From Lumnitzera littorea (taxonomy: Eukaryota; Streptophyta; Magnoliopsida; Myrtales; Combretaceae), in the NCBI GenBank assembly GCA_024138015.1, contig JAMXBB010000010.1, positions 78,462,373-78,526,372 of the forward strand: a DNA stretch of 64,000 nucleotides, written 5' to 3'. The position numbers and the translations under genes were made by a program. The notes beneath the pieces were generated by a model. It was not told the DNA's origin. It was given only the letters and a program-made list of their open reading frames with translations, and did no database searches. Below, in pieces: positions 1 through 12,479 of this stretch (the stretch's first letter is position 1; the number at the start of each line of letters is the position of its first letter).

Positions 1-2108
1 GTTTTTCTTGGCTATGCTAGTAATATTAAAGGCTATAAAGTATATGATCTCTCTACAAACAAGATTGTGCTTAGTAGAGATGTTCAATTGTTTGAACATG
101 TTTTTCCTTTCAAGACATCTTAGTTCACCACTGATATATTGTCCTCACCTTCTCCACAATCTGTTCACTCTGATTCACCTTCTACCCCTGTTTCTGGTCT
201 TCCTGATTCCTTTTCTATCTATGATCATCAATAGCTTCCACGTAATTCTAGTTCCTCTTAGTCTTATTCATTGACTGATCCATCTTCTTCTTCTCCTATT
301 CTGATCACTGAGAACATGTCTCATTCTATGGATCTTGTTCCTTCTTCATCTAGTCTCGAGACTAAACACTTATGTCGGTCTTCTAGAGTTTCTAAAACTC
401 CGACCTAGCTTCAAGACTATGTACATCTTGTTCACTCCAATTTAGTTGTCAAAGATGCTACTGTTATACATAATAATCCATTGTTGACTCCTTCTACTTT
501 ATACCCATTGTTTGATCATACTGCATTTGCTTCTTTTCCACTAGATTATGTAGTGTCCTTAGCAAATGTTTTAGTTACACATGAACTATATTATTACTCT
601 CAAGCTATAAAACAAAAAGAATGGGTTACTGCTATGCAACATGAATTACATGCCCTTGAATCTAATGATACATGGGAACTTACTTCTCTTCCTCTAAGGA
701 AGAAACCTATTAGTTGTAAATGGATTTACAAAATATAATATTGTCCTGATGGTAGTATTGAGCGGTATGAAGCTCAACTTATTGCAAAAGGATATACTTA
801 AGTTGAAGGTGAAGACTTCCATCATACTTTTTCTCCTGTCACTAAATTGAGTACAGTTAAAATTTTGTTAGTTGTTGCTTCTGCTTTTTCTTGGCCACTT
901 CATCAAGTTGATGTGAATAATGCTTTTTTCCATGGTTTTTTAGATGAAGAAATTTATATGACTCTTTTAGAAGGGTATACTAAGGCAACTTCTAATCAGG
1001 TTTGTTGCTTGAAGTGTTCTTTATATGGTTTAAAGCAAGTGTCTAGATAATGGAATTTGGAAATTTCTAAGCTCTAGGTAGCTGGGGGTTTCATTCAATC
1101 ATTGTTTGTTTTCTAAAAAGACTTCAGATGGGCTTGTGGTAGTCTTATTATACGTGGATGATATGCTAATCACTAGATCATGCAAGTCTCTTATTTTATA
1201 GCTCAAGAGTCAATTGGATGCTAAATTTACAATCAAAGATCTTGGTATGGCGTGATACTTTCTTGGTCTCAAAATTTGTAGAACTTCTACAAGTATCCTA
1301 TTAAACCAACAAAAGTACATTCTTGATGTCTTGTTGGATTCTGGTTTAAGTGCTTTTAAACCAGCGAAATGTCCTCTTCCTTTTGGTTTCAAATTGTACA
1401 TTGATACTGGTGATGTTTTATTTGATGCTACTTTCTTTCGAATGATGGTTGGCAAGTTGTCTTATATTACCTTAACACGACCAGATATTACTTTTGATGT
1501 TCATCTCCTTAGTCAGTTTCTTTCTCAACCACAAACAACACATTTACATGCTTTGTTTCATTTACTTAGATATCTTACAAGGACTTCCTCTTTAGGTCTA
1601 TTCTATCTTAGTAACAATCAATTACAGCTATTGGGTTTTTCTGATGCTGATTGGGTAACTACTGTTGTTGATAGGAAGTCCATTTCTGGGTTCTCGATTT
1701 TCTTGGGTTTGTCGATGATTTCCTAGAAGACTAAGAAACAATTTACTGTTTCTACGTCTTCTACTAAGGCTAAATACAGGAGTTTAGCTACCACTTGCAA
1801 AGAATTACTATGAACTTCTTATATTCTTAGGGACCTTCACATTCCTATTACTTTACTTGTTTCCTTGTTTGTGACAATAAGTCTACACTTCTTATTGCCG
1901 AGAATCCTTATCTACATATGCGTACTAAGCATATTAATATTAATGTTCATTTTGTTCATGATCATATTATGTCTGGTTTTCTTCAAGTGTGTCATGTGCC
2001 TTAATGCCAACAGCTTGCTGATTTACTGACAAAGTCCTTAAGTTAACAACAACTTCATTTTTTGATTTCTAAGTTGGCTCTTCAAGAGACGCCAACTTGA
2101 GGGGGGGA
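1..2108 (+). pseudogene. Ty1/copia retrotransposon polyprotein remnant (integrase C-terminus, reverse transcriptase, RNase H)
   Basis: This is the 3' part of a copia pol gene; the rest lies left of the window. Seen: an integrase C-terminal block near 1-110 (FLGYASNIKGYKVYDLS), reverse transcriptase from about 590 (EWVTAMQHELHALESNDTWE), the substrate block near 895-1045 (QVDVNNAFFHG, then CSLYGLKQ), the catalytic YVDD at 1151-1162, and RNase H from about 1630 (FSDADW). The frame is broken by stops, for example after KWIYKI near 738 and after GYT near 800, and by frameshifts. The order integrase then reverse transcriptase is diagnostic of Ty1/copia. YVDD survives, but the stops mean no functional polyprotein can be made. 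A purine tract and an LTR follow, which fixes the orientation. Confidence 0.93.
2094..2108 (+). promoter_or_regulatory. Polypurine tract of the copia element
   Basis: A purine-rich run with seven consecutive G residues lies immediately before a TG that opens the right LTR. This is the usual plus-strand primer site of copia elements. It directly follows the decayed RNase H region. Confidence 0.75.
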
Positions 2109-2320
2109 TGTAAGGAGTAGTATTCTTCTTTGTTATGAAGCTTTTTTTATATACACATGTACTTATTAGCTTGTGACAAGTGCAACATTACTATTTGTTG
2201 TATTTTTCTATTTTTCTATTATAAGTTAGTTAAGCTTACTATCAGTATAAAATAGAGTTGTAATATCTTTATACAAGTAGTAATAAAACATCCATTCTAT
2301 TCTGATCTTTTTTGTAAACA
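2109..2320 (+). repeat. Right LTR of the copia element (right edge approximate)
   Basis: It begins with TGTAAGGAG directly after the polypurine tract. It contains a TATA-like sequence (TATAAAATA, about 2246-2254) followed by a short T-rich leader, as copia LTR promoters do. The left LTR lies outside the window, so the right edge cannot be set by comparison. A CA near 2318-2320 is a guess. Confidence 0.6.
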
Positions 2321-3935
2321 TGGAAGTGAAAGATGCTATATACTACTGATCCCATAGCTCCTTAAAGTTGACTTACAACCTTTCTCCATTTGGAAGTAGG
2401 TGCATTGTGCCAAAATTCACCGCCCATAGAATGATATGCGTCATTTACTTTTTTTGATATTGTATAATGTACTATGCGTATATTCCCTTGTTGACGCTTG
2501 TTTTTATCCTTGTATATGCATTACAAACTAACTTTAGGATTGAATCTTTTTGGTAAATGTGCATTAACTTAGTAGTTACTTTAAATGAGTCATATATATA
2601 CTCATTTTGTAAATACGTACATTGAATTAGTGAATGAAAATCCTTATTGTCCTCTTCTTCCTTGATCTTGCATGTAAACTAAAGTTACTAATGTCTAAGT
2701 TCACTCTTATCTAAGCTTTAAACAAGATTAGTGGCAAGTAACCTTAAGGAGCTATTTATGCATCATATTGCGTAGATTTCTTAGGTTCATGTGTGGTGGG
2801 TGGTGCAAAATATCATTCACTTTTGCGAAAGTTAGCCTACCCATAGACTTCCATTTGCCTTTTGAATCGTCTCGAGATCTGGACTACCCAAGTGATTATT
2901 GGCATTTGTGTGTTCATCCATGAATCCACATTATCGAAACTAACTCAGCACCCTTCTTCTTCCATTCCCTGAGCCTAAGCATCAACCCAAACAAGACTAA
3001 GATAGCTCAAATGTCCAATGATCAGTATAGTATATTGTCATGCCTACTCCTTTACAAGATGATTGACCTCTTTAACTAGTTCCCATGTAAGGATACTTGA
3101 AGTCGACTTGTTGGATAGTTGAGCCAAGCATAAGGGAACCACTAAACTTCATATAGATCTAACCCATTTGACCTGTTACATGTTTTATGCTTGATCCAAC
3201 TTGTTTTAAGCCAATTCAAATCAACTCCTACTTCCACTTCATTCTAGAACATACATCTATGTAATTTTGTTGTTTTTAGCCTTAGAGGCCCACTTTAAGG
3301 TTTAAGGGCCTTGTAAATATTTACTATATTGCCGCAAGAGTTTTAGTTTTACTAGAGATAGCATCCTTCTTGTAACAAGTAGCATCCTTTCACCATTAAT
3401 GAAGTTGAGTATTTCTTGGTAAAACTCCTAAAGCTTAGACAAATCCTTGTTTTTTCCCCAATTATCAAGTATCAATCCTCTTTAATCTTTTGAACTCTTA
3501 TCATTCTTACATTAGAGTATGGCAAGTCTCTTCATTTGATTGAATTAGTGAGTAGTATTAAACTTCCTCATTTGAACCATCGTATTGATTTGATTCTTGT
3601 TAGTCACATTGAGTCTCATTTCAATTTGTAAACCCATTTGTATTTGTGTTTGATGAGTAGTATCCTTAGACATCTGAACTCATCTTTTTCCTCTATGGTT
3701 TTCATCTTTATACCCAAAACCAAATGCCCATTTATCATTTTTGTTATCGCTGCGCATTTAAGCTTCAAGTTGACAACCCACGGAGCCTATCAACACCTCT
3801 AGGGACTCAATTCCTAGGTTTGAAGAGTAGATATGTGTAAAAATCTATAACGTAAGTAATATTGTATAATCATCTCGACAACTAGGTTGTCGTATTGCGG
3901 TGTAGTTGACTTCTTTAATGCTTTTTCAAACAAGA
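2321..3935. other. Non-coding spacer, probably LTR or leader of a decayed retroelement
   Basis: I see no open frame of interest. The stretch 3240-3420 (a 'ttgtaacaagtagcatcc' block, then 'accattaatgaag') resembles the transcribed end of plant LTRs. It lies upstream of the coiled-coil pseudogene on the same strand, so it may be its LTR and leader. That is inference only; no paired LTR was found. Confidence 0.3.
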
Positions 3936-4880
3936 TCACACATCGTTGAAACGTTCAATACAGAGAGGGCCAACAAGCATAAGGAACTTTGATTTGCTGC
4001 TTATCATGACGCTATAGACAGAATGAACGATCAATTGTACTCTAATGTTAACACTTTGCTGTACAGGGCACATGATGCAAGAAACAATTTCATGAGGGTG
4101 GAGATGGAGGCCAGGAGGAAGGTTATAGAAGCTGAAGACCAATTGAACAAGGCCAGACCGAGGTGAAGTACTTACCGGAGCAGATTGACTCGGAGGCTAG
4201 GAAGATTACCAAGCTCTAGAATCAGTTCTTAGTTGCCATGTAGTGCAACAAAGAGTTACAGGAGAAGGTGGAGGGCCCTCAATCCAACTTGACGAAAGCG
4301 GACACCAAACTGCCTGATGTGAAGGGAAACTTCACCTCGATAGTGATTGCAATGGAGCACTATTAGACGGACGAGAAGGAGCACAAGGCAGGGATCCATC
4401 AACTTAAGGAGGAGTTAAGGCGTCATCCAGCGCACTAAAGTGAACTAGCGAAGTTAGTGAGATCCCCGAAGACGTCTATAAGAAAGTCTTTAAGAATATT
4501 ACGGACATTTGCAATGAGTTGGGCTGCAACAGAAGATCTTCTTGATTACCATGAAGGAAGCAAGAAAGGAGGTAAAGAAGTGGTACCCTAAGCTTAACCT
4601 TCACTTTTGGGATTATCTTGACTCTCTCCCTCCTGATGATGTGCACCTGCTCGACAAGAAGGCATTAATATAATGATTGGAGCTGAGCCTATGGAAGGGG
4701 GAGACCATTGGCAGATTGATTCTTCCAAGGAAGCTCATCGGATTCCAAGCTCTGTTCCCCTTGAAGTGCTTAAGCCCCCGGAGGAGGTCGTACTACAAGG
4801 TTCCGAGGTCATGCCCACTCCTTCCTTAGGACCTGGGTGTGATGAACCCTACGTCCTTAAACTGTATGTGTTGAAGTGAT
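3936..4880 (+). pseudogene. Coiled-coil, retroelement-like pseudogene (gag-like, family not identified)
   Basis: Joining frames by eye gives a charged, heptad-rich protein remnant. It starts near 4004 (HDAIDRMNDQLYSNVNTLLY), continues with a Glu/Lys/Arg/Gln-rich stretch (EARRKVIEAEDQLNKAR; EQIDSEARKITKL; KAGIHQLKEELRR), then EDVYKKVFKNITDICNELG, and ends near 4660 with WYPKLNLHFWDYLDSLPPDD. Four in-frame stops lie between about 4219 and 4440; each is TAG or TAA where Gln would suit the coiled coil. At least two frameshifts are needed. The layout of a long coiled coil followed by an aromatic-acidic tail recalls gag-like proteins encoded by some plant retroelements, but I could not recognise the family. 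No pol follows. Confidence 0.5.
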
Positions 4881-5545
4881 GAAGCGCTTCACATTGCCTT
4901 ATCCCCTTTCTCTGCTTTTATTTTACCTTTCTTCTTTGATTCATTTATATGAAAGAGGTCAAGATGCTGGCTAGATTCTTTGTAAGTGCCACTTGGCAGT
5001 TAGTGAAATGAAGTTGAAATTTGGCTAAGTTCTTTCACTCTTGAATTTTTAATGTAATCTTGATCCCTTGCTTTGGTTTTCTTTGAAATGCGTATTGCTA
5101 TTTCTTGCACAAGTAGTTGTGTAGCGGCTCATTTGTTTATACTTATAGCTTCGGTGCCTATGTCTGTACTTGCAACAGCTTAGAAGAGGTCCTAGCTAGA
5201 GCTGATCATGGTTCAACATTTAGAAGGTAGTGAAAGACCAAGGACATTAAGTTCTAATTGGCAATAAGAAGTTTGTTAGGCTGGAGTGGATCGTAGTTGG
5301 ACACCTCTTTTAAAAGCATGGTGATTAGGGACAGAATGCATTACTAGAAATACTCAAATTGTAAACCTTAATTTAATTCGAAGATGATATCCCATTTAGT
5401 TAAATAGCTAGAGAGTTTGAAGTCCATGCCAAGAGCATCTTGAATTTAAAATTGATGGTTTAGTTCGAATATGGTGTCCCAATTTAGTGGCTTGTAGATA
5501 CCGGATTGCTCGTTCAACCTAGTGTAATATGGGAGATTGTAGGTT
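4881..5545. other. Spacer with no recognisable feature
   Basis: Moderately AT-rich sequence. No gene, terminal repeat or RNA gene was recognised. Confidence 0.4.
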
Positions 5546-6300
5546 TGTTGGTGATAAGTGCTAAATTACACATATTTGTTAAGGATCTTTATTAGTGCTT
5601 TTGATGATTTGATTTGTGTTTTTAATGTATTTGGTACTAAATTAGAGAATATTTTGATTTTAGGTATTCATGAAATATTTGAGAAGAAACGGAAAAGACT
5701 GAATCAGGCTTTGTGTGATTTGAAGTTAAATTGGAAGAATTATGAATTTTTAGACATCGATATGACAGACATGATAATGTTGAGATTGTGTCGCAACGAG
5801 AAGATAGCAACCAGGTGGCGAAAACAACATGGCAAAGTCGGGATCATGTCTACCCAGTTAAAATAAAGAAGTGGATGGGCAGTAATTGAAGCATGCCATC
5901 CAGTGAAGCAAAGCCCATGTCAATCCATTTGCAGTTAAAAGTCCATCACGTCCAGCTCCATAATTGAAGCATTTTGATCGACGTGCCAACTGTCCACGAT
6001 TGTCGAGCCACAACACGTCAATTTAGTTGAATCCACAACGTCAATTTCATTGAATAAAGGCCATGATATCCATCACGACGGCAATTGGAAGTTCCCTGCT
6101 GTGTCAAACCAACACAATCGCAAGCCCATGCACTATCTCAATCCATCTATCATCCAAGCCCACGGAAGATGCCATTGAAGTCCATGTCCATGTCCATGTC
6201 ACATGCTCGGAGAGATTGGACGGTTCAAGTCAACAGGGCTATGGAATATTTTAGGAAAGATTTGTCTTGAGATATCTTAATAAAATCTTTTTTCAATTAT
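5546..6300 (+). repeat. LTR-like segment containing a 102-codon open frame
   Basis: The segment opens with TGATAAGTGCTAAATTACAC, a start I associate with LTRs of large plant gypsy elements (from memory, unverified). It carries a 102-codon open frame at 5558-5866 (DLICVFNVFGTKLENILILG, then EIFEKKRKRLNQALCDLK). The frame then runs into a more GC-rich block at about 5870-6260. The open frame is probably fortuitous within the LTR: it has no recognised domain. A candidate partner part of the same LTR lies at 7736-8700. No target duplication could be assigned. Confidence 0.35.
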
Positions 6301-7735
6301 CAATTTGGTGTCTTTATCAAATAGTTTGAAAATATTAAAACAATTAAGGGAAAGTGTGAGAGAAGGAGATAACTACCTTACAATTGTTGTGTAGGTTTGA
6401 AGTTTTCAAGTATGGCTATTTCGTATTTCTTAAATTAAATGAATCTTGCCATGTACCAATCAACAATATTTGTGAAATCATATAATTATAATATAGATTG
6501 AAGGTTAAATGAAAATTGTTTTACAAAAACCGTATCAAATTGTATTGGAATTGAGTTAATCTATTTTAAGCAAAAAAAATTTCTATTAAAATACATTAAA
6601 GCATAGAACTTTGGATTGATCATGTAAGACCTTGAAAGGAATTCAATATTTATATGTTTATATATATATATATATATATACACACACATCCTATAGCAAG
6701 TGTAGCGTTTGCTAGCGTTATTAAAACCCAACTACTAATAATTACTAAAATTTAGTGTCTTACATAATTAAGAAAAATAAATGACTAAATCTCCTTTGCA
6801 TCTTTTATTAACTACTATGCCACTTGTTAATAGTTGGTTTTCACTTTATAATATTATTCGACTACTCGATTGACATGAGGATGAGTTACTTTGTTTTCGA
6901 CTGGTGCCAATTGAAGCTTAACCCATTTGATGGACCTTGAAGCCTAGTTTGTTAACACTTTTAGTTTAAACTTAGGGAAGTGATGCAAGTAGTTATGATT
7001 TATTATGATTTCATTACATAACTGCCTACTATTTCCATATTATCGGCATGTGTTTGATTATAAGATCTTTACGTGTCCTACTAATGATGATTGATTGCTA
7101 TTTCAAATACTTGATTTTTGCTTATAAATATGAAAAGGAGGCATTGTAAGAACTCTCTTATGATCTTAAACTTTACACTTATTTTATCTCTCAAAACACA
7201 TTTATTGATTTTAGCATTAAAGTGGATATACCAAACTAACCTCGATATTACTTGATTTTCTGTGTTTTTGTAGGAACCAGATCTTATTCCAAAATTACTC
7301 AACAATACTACTTATCATATAAATAGAAACTAATATAGTTAATAAAGAAATTTTAGAAAAATTTTTTATGGTCATGTTTCTTACACTGAAGTCAACTCTT
7401 GCCACAATTTATGCTACATAATTTTTAGAAGTTATATTACTTACAAATAATTATTATTTTTCTTATCTTCTAAATTAGTGAACAAGTAATAGTTCCCCTT
7501 TGATTTGCCCAATGATTATATGGCTTCTTCAAATGTACATATTTACAATTTATATATACCATCATTTGAATTTATAGTTTTGAAAAGTTTTAAGATTTAA
7601 TTGTTAAAATTGAAACATTTTGTCTAATTGAGAAGTTCCAAAAAACTTCTAAAAGTTAATTAATGAAATTGAAAATTTTATAACTTGATGGTGAAAAATT
7701 AGAAATTCTATAAGGACTTTAATTTAGATTTTTAT
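6301..7735. other. AT-rich spacer with a TA/CA microsatellite
   Basis: It contains a dinucleotide run of TA then CA at about 6659-6690. The remainder is AT-rich with no coding signal. It may be an insertion separating two parts of one LTR-like sequence (5546-6300 and 7736-8700). Confidence 0.3.
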
Positions 7736-8700
7736 TTTTGTAGTACATGTATCGCAAGTGCTCGATCCGCTAGTCAATTAAAAAAGAAAAGACGCTCATT
7801 CAAAGAAGACTTCAGTTGTGGACGAAGACGAAAACTAGAAAACAACATCCACAGCTGCGACTTATACAGTAGAGGACTTCAGGATTTTTATTTTCTTAGT
7901 TTTAGTTTGTAAATTGACGCAATCGACATTGATCACAAGCAGTGACATAGTTTATGCAAGGATTGAAAGACTGGGAATTATGAATTCTTCAACGAAGATC
8001 AAGTTTTCTCCTTTCTTCTATTATTATTATTTTTTTTTTATGGATTACGTTTTTTCTCTTGTAATTTGTGTGCTTTATTTAATCATGATTTATCCTTTAT
8101 TATTTGGGATATTAGAATGATGGATTTATGATACTACTCCATTAGATATTTGAATATCGATATTCTTGATATATTATTAAAGAGCATGTGTATTATAATT
8201 TATGGAATATATGTTAGATTGGATAAAATTTTAAGAAGAATCAAATTAATCAAATCGATTCTATGGCAAATTATTATCGGATTACAAGTAAAATGTAAGA
8301 GATCATGCATTGAACTAGATTAGGGTTTAGAACATAAAATGATTAATTAACTAAATAATTTTTTTTAGAAATAAGAAGACTTAGTTAATTAATTAGGATA
8401 ATTTAGGTTTTGAGAGAAGGTGGTTCCATGTTTCATTACTTTAATAACTCAAGAGAGAAATCAAAGGAACTAATCTAAATCAATCAATGATCCAATAATC
8501 AAATGTGGTATATTTTAATATTATTATAATTAACATCAATTCAAGATTTCAATTTGCTAGTTCATTGATTTAATGCTTTAGGTGTTAGTTTCTTACATTT
8601 TCTCTATTAATTAGAACTAGATTTAATATTTTATATTAACTAGAAATAGATTTACATTCTTTTTAATCATTAAATTTTGGTTTGCTTACATATAAGTAGG
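7736..8700 (+). repeat. Second LTR-like or leader segment of a gypsy-type element
   Basis: The succession 'gatcaagttttctccttt', a T-rich run, 'cttgtaatttgtgtg', then 'aatcatgat' and 'gattagggttta' resembles the transcribed right half and leader of large plant gypsy LTRs. The match is from memory of the general pattern, so it is weak. No open frame of interest. Confidence 0.28.
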
Positions 8701-9129
8701 ACTACTATATTTGAGAGCTAGTCCCAAGCCTTATAAGTTTGACATGATTCTTATTAGTAATATTACTACATATACGACCTAGTATACTTACTAATAAAAA
8801 ATACTTTTTTTTTTAATGAAGTAGTGGTTTAACGTATCATTTCACCTTAGGTGAAGTTTAGCATTAAGAGCATATAGGTGTCTTTTGCCTCGGTAGAGAT
8901 CAGGACAAGGAGGCATTCACTTCGAATGAGGCTTGACTTAGTAGATGGATAGTCAGTTGCCTTGGTGTAGATTGGAGTTTGGTACGAGATGGTATGAGTA
9001 ATGTATATTAAATCTTAACAAGGAATAATAGGAGAGTATTGAAAACATGACTCCTTTGTTATTAATATTCTATGTATAGAAAGATGACTCAATCTATGAC
9101 CTTATAGGTCTTATTGTTGTTCATATCAA
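8701..9129. other. Spacer without recognised features
   Basis: AT-rich, with a T run near 8805-8815. It adjoins the reverse-strand gag remnant and could be the rest of that element. Confidence 0.3.
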
Positions 9130-10310
9130 AGGTCATAGGTTGATCTGTGAGCCTTTGTTACCTAAGGTGTTCTTATGGTCTCCTTAAGGGCATTTTCTAG
9201 CTCACGACACTTGTTGGTATTTTGTCTCCTATTTTAGCAGAAATCACAATACTTGCTTAGGTTCTGCTTAGAGAGGTTACCCTTCATCTTTTTTAGCCTA
9301 CACAAGATTCCTCTATTCTTTATTTCTAAGAGGATTTGCCCTAGGTTAGTTAAGCAAGACATAGTCCCAGTAGGAAGGGATTACGCTTTTACTTTATCTA
9401 CCGTCCTTATCATAAGATGAACCCTACTCATCTTTAAGACCAAGTTGATCATTGATTGAGCCTCGGTCCTTATCTTGTTTTCTATTTAACTTAGCTTAGT
9501 TATATTCTCAGTGGGCCTTAATTCTACCCTCCATTTTGATAAATGCGAAGGCTTGCTATCTAAACTCTTTAATCTTCACCAGCGATATGAAGAAGGGGCT
9601 AAATGCATTTGATGCTATAAATTGCGATGTGTAGAGTGATGCCTACGTTGACATTTGGTATCTTAAGCATGGCAATGTAAAACCTAGTTATGTAATCCTT
9701 GATGGACTCATTCAACTGCTGTTTAAAGAGGTTGATGGTAGATAAATCCTTAGCAATCATCTTCCTCACAATAAAGTGGTTACGGAACTAAGAGCTGAGC
9801 TTATGGAAATTTGAGAAAGAGTTCAACTTCATAGTGTTAAACCAAGTCCAAACGATTTTCTTTAACGTGCTTGGGGAAGGTTTTGCAAGCAATTGCATCA
9901 CTATAATCATGCAAATTCATCATTTCCCATAAGTGGGACCAGTGGTCATTAGGGCCTTTAGTCCCATCATAAAACCCAAAGGTCAGGAGCTTGATATGTC
10001 GAGTTATAGCTTATCTTGAATCTCCTTAGTGAAGGCAGATTGACTTAAAGAAAATCGATTACATGCTTCTTTCTTCTTGGAATCCTTGATAATGGGATGT
10101 ATTACTCAATCTCTTCCAAATTTTAGGCTAAGGTGTGGTGTGAATTGGTCTTGGATTGGGTAAGGTGGTTGCTGTAAGTAGATGCTAGAGCATGTGATAT
10201 GCAACTAATTATGTCGTAGGTAGTTAACCTGAGGGTTGTTCTCAACTACTGGTGGTGGTGGTGATGGAGCATTGCTCTTAAAGGCATCTTCTCATTTATT
10301 TCTCCCTTTC
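9130..10310 (-). pseudogene. Ty3/gypsy gag remnant with a zinc-knuckle-like end
   Basis: Read on the reverse strand, this gives a gag capsid-like region. It runs YDGTKGPNDHWSHLWEMM near 9990-9940, then a frameshift, then RNHFIVRKMIAKDLSTINLF near 9790-9725, and QQLNESIKDYITRFYIAMLK near 9720-9660. The order (a YDG-x-DP-like block, a capsid helix, then E-S-[LI]-x-[DE]-Y-x-x-R-F) is that of the plant retrotransposon gag family. Further downstream on the same strand near 9260-9170 is NLSKYCDFC followed by TNKCRELENALKETIR. This resembles the degenerate zinc knuckle and following helix of such gags. Several stops and at least one frameshift make it dead. No pol was found to its left. Confidence 0.72.
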
Positions 10311-12479
10311 TTTTAATTTTACTTTCATGTCTTGATTTTTAGCTTATAACTTGAAGAACATGTCTTCTAAGCGAACAAAACGCTTAGGGCCAATTACATT
10401 GGCTGGTGGAACTTGTTGTAGGTTTGGTAGTTATTTAGCTGGTTGAGTGGTTGCTCAGTTATATCAACATTATCTTGCTGGTGTGAGCGAATAATGCATT
10501 TTCTTATTGTCATTTTGGTCATAAATTCTATAAGCAAACAACACTAAGATGCTAATGCCTGAATTTAGTAGGATGATTGAGGTTGGAGGTAACTTGGAAA
10601 AATAGCAGATGTAAGCTATTAAAAGGGGTATTGGAGGTGGTTCTAGTGTAGCCACTTTAATATTTAAGTTTGTATTGTGCTTAGTGAGTATTTAGAGAAG
10701 TATAAAGTATCATGAGTGAGAGAGTGAGGATACATTGCCTATAGTTGTTACTTGGTATATGTAGGTATGGGGAGGAGCTAATAGTATACTGAGGATTATA
10801 GTTTCAAGATTTTCTCTTTGACTTTAGATTATGTAGAAAGTATCTCGAACCAAACACATACCAGTTGTAAACTTTCTTTATCTTAGCCAAGTTGTCCTTG
10901 CTTAGTCTTCTTTTAAACCTATAGGCCAACCCTACACATCATGAGCTTGAGGGCTTAGACTCCAAGAGGTTAGATAGAGTCGAGAATTTAAGAGATGTTT
11001 TCAGTTAGGCTCCTTAGAGCTTGTTCTGGGTTTTAGAGAGGTGATTTAGACACTAGTAGCTTTGCTTGGAGCATGACAAGGTTGGTTGAGCTCTAGAGAG
11101 CTCATCAAGGCTCTAAACAGATCGGTCTAAACTTCTAGGCTCAACCTATACTCTAAAAAGGCTAATTTGGGCTTAGAAAGTTACATTCAAAATAGTCTAT
11201 CAACAAAAGGTATAATGGGAATGCCTCTTAACTTGGCCCATATGTGTATGTCTTATAGCAGCCAACAACACCTAGCTACTAAACTAAACATGTCATATGA
11301 TTTATGAAGAAGCTAATTTCCTTGAAAATATTTCTAGCAAAATCATACATCCGCAATGTATATGCTTGAATAAATAAATTGTAAAAATATCAAGCGTTTC
11401 TTTACTATATAGAGTCTATTTAGTAAAATTAAAAATAAAACAAATTTCACAAATTCTACCCCAAAAATAAAAAGTCTCACTTGCTTTAAAACGTAGGATA
11501 GATAAACATTGGTGATGACCAATTATATCATTCTTATATGAACTTTGTTATCCTATTACATGGACTTAATAGTTTCATGTTTTTAACGGGTGCACACACA
11601 TGGAGGTATTTATGATGAGTTGATCCCAGTTATCTTTTCTCCTTAGAATGGGTTATTGTTAATAAGCATCCTTCGACGTTCCTACGCATACGCAGTTCCA
11701 AGTGAACTGAGTCGTGAACCACAGAGAGTTAAATTATAATTTTCTAAGATGTTACATAATAATTGGCTTACAGAAAGATTGAGGTGCTGACCCCATAGAT
11801 AAAAGAAAATGAAAAATTAATGAAAACCCATTCCATTTATTTTATGTACCAAGTTTGTGACTTATGTAGTTCGAGGAATCGGATTTGGGGGAAGAGAAAA
11901 AGAATAAATCAAGTGTGCGTACTGGCTGCGAAGATTAATTCAAATAACTGAAGTTATTATTATTATTTGTGTGTGGATTACAAAATTAAAAAAAAAATTG
12001 AATTGTGTATGAATATTAATCTCATAATTGTATAAACTAGATTTGAATTTCTCCTTTTTTAATGTACTTATTAAAAAAAATAAAGAAAATCATATATCTA
12101 GTATTGGATGTCATTAGATGGAATTTTAGATACTCGTTAAGAAGCTAATAAAAGAATAATATTATGAAAGATAGATTGTAAACGATTGCATAATATATAT
12201 ATATATATATATATTTGTTTCCAAATATCACATAGAGTGTTGTGTTCAACAAAAAAAATAAATAAATATAGAGGGGAATTGTTAGAAATGATCTCTCTTC
12301 CTTTTTAGTTTTGTCAATTTTCATTGATTCCCTCTTCTTTTAAGTACGTGAGTCAATGATTCAAATAGTTAAAAAGAAGTGATATCTTAATAATGTTAGA
12401 AGATAGTTTAAAACCCCATAAAATCTTAATTATTGCACAAAATTGTAAATGGATGACAATTTTCGCTCGAATTTATGAT
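10311..12479. other. Spacer; the left part is possibly leader or LTR of the reverse-strand gag element
   Basis: The part from 10311 to about 11280 is less AT-rich than its surroundings and lies upstream of the reverse-strand gag, so leader or LTR origin is plausible. From 11300 on it is AT-rich, with a TA run at about 12190-12213. No gene was recognised. Confidence 0.3.

Noticed and set aside
8..274. 88-codon hydrophobic frame at the left edge
   Set aside because: It overlaps the copia integrase C-terminal frame in another phase; the copia reading has clear family similarity.
1210..1455. Reverse-strand 81-codon frame
   Set aside because: Antisense to the copia RT-RNase H region.
10470..10655. 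Reverse-strand 61-codon hydrophobic frame as a small membrane protein
   Set aside because: No conserved feature; it lies in the likely leader of the reverse-strand gag element.
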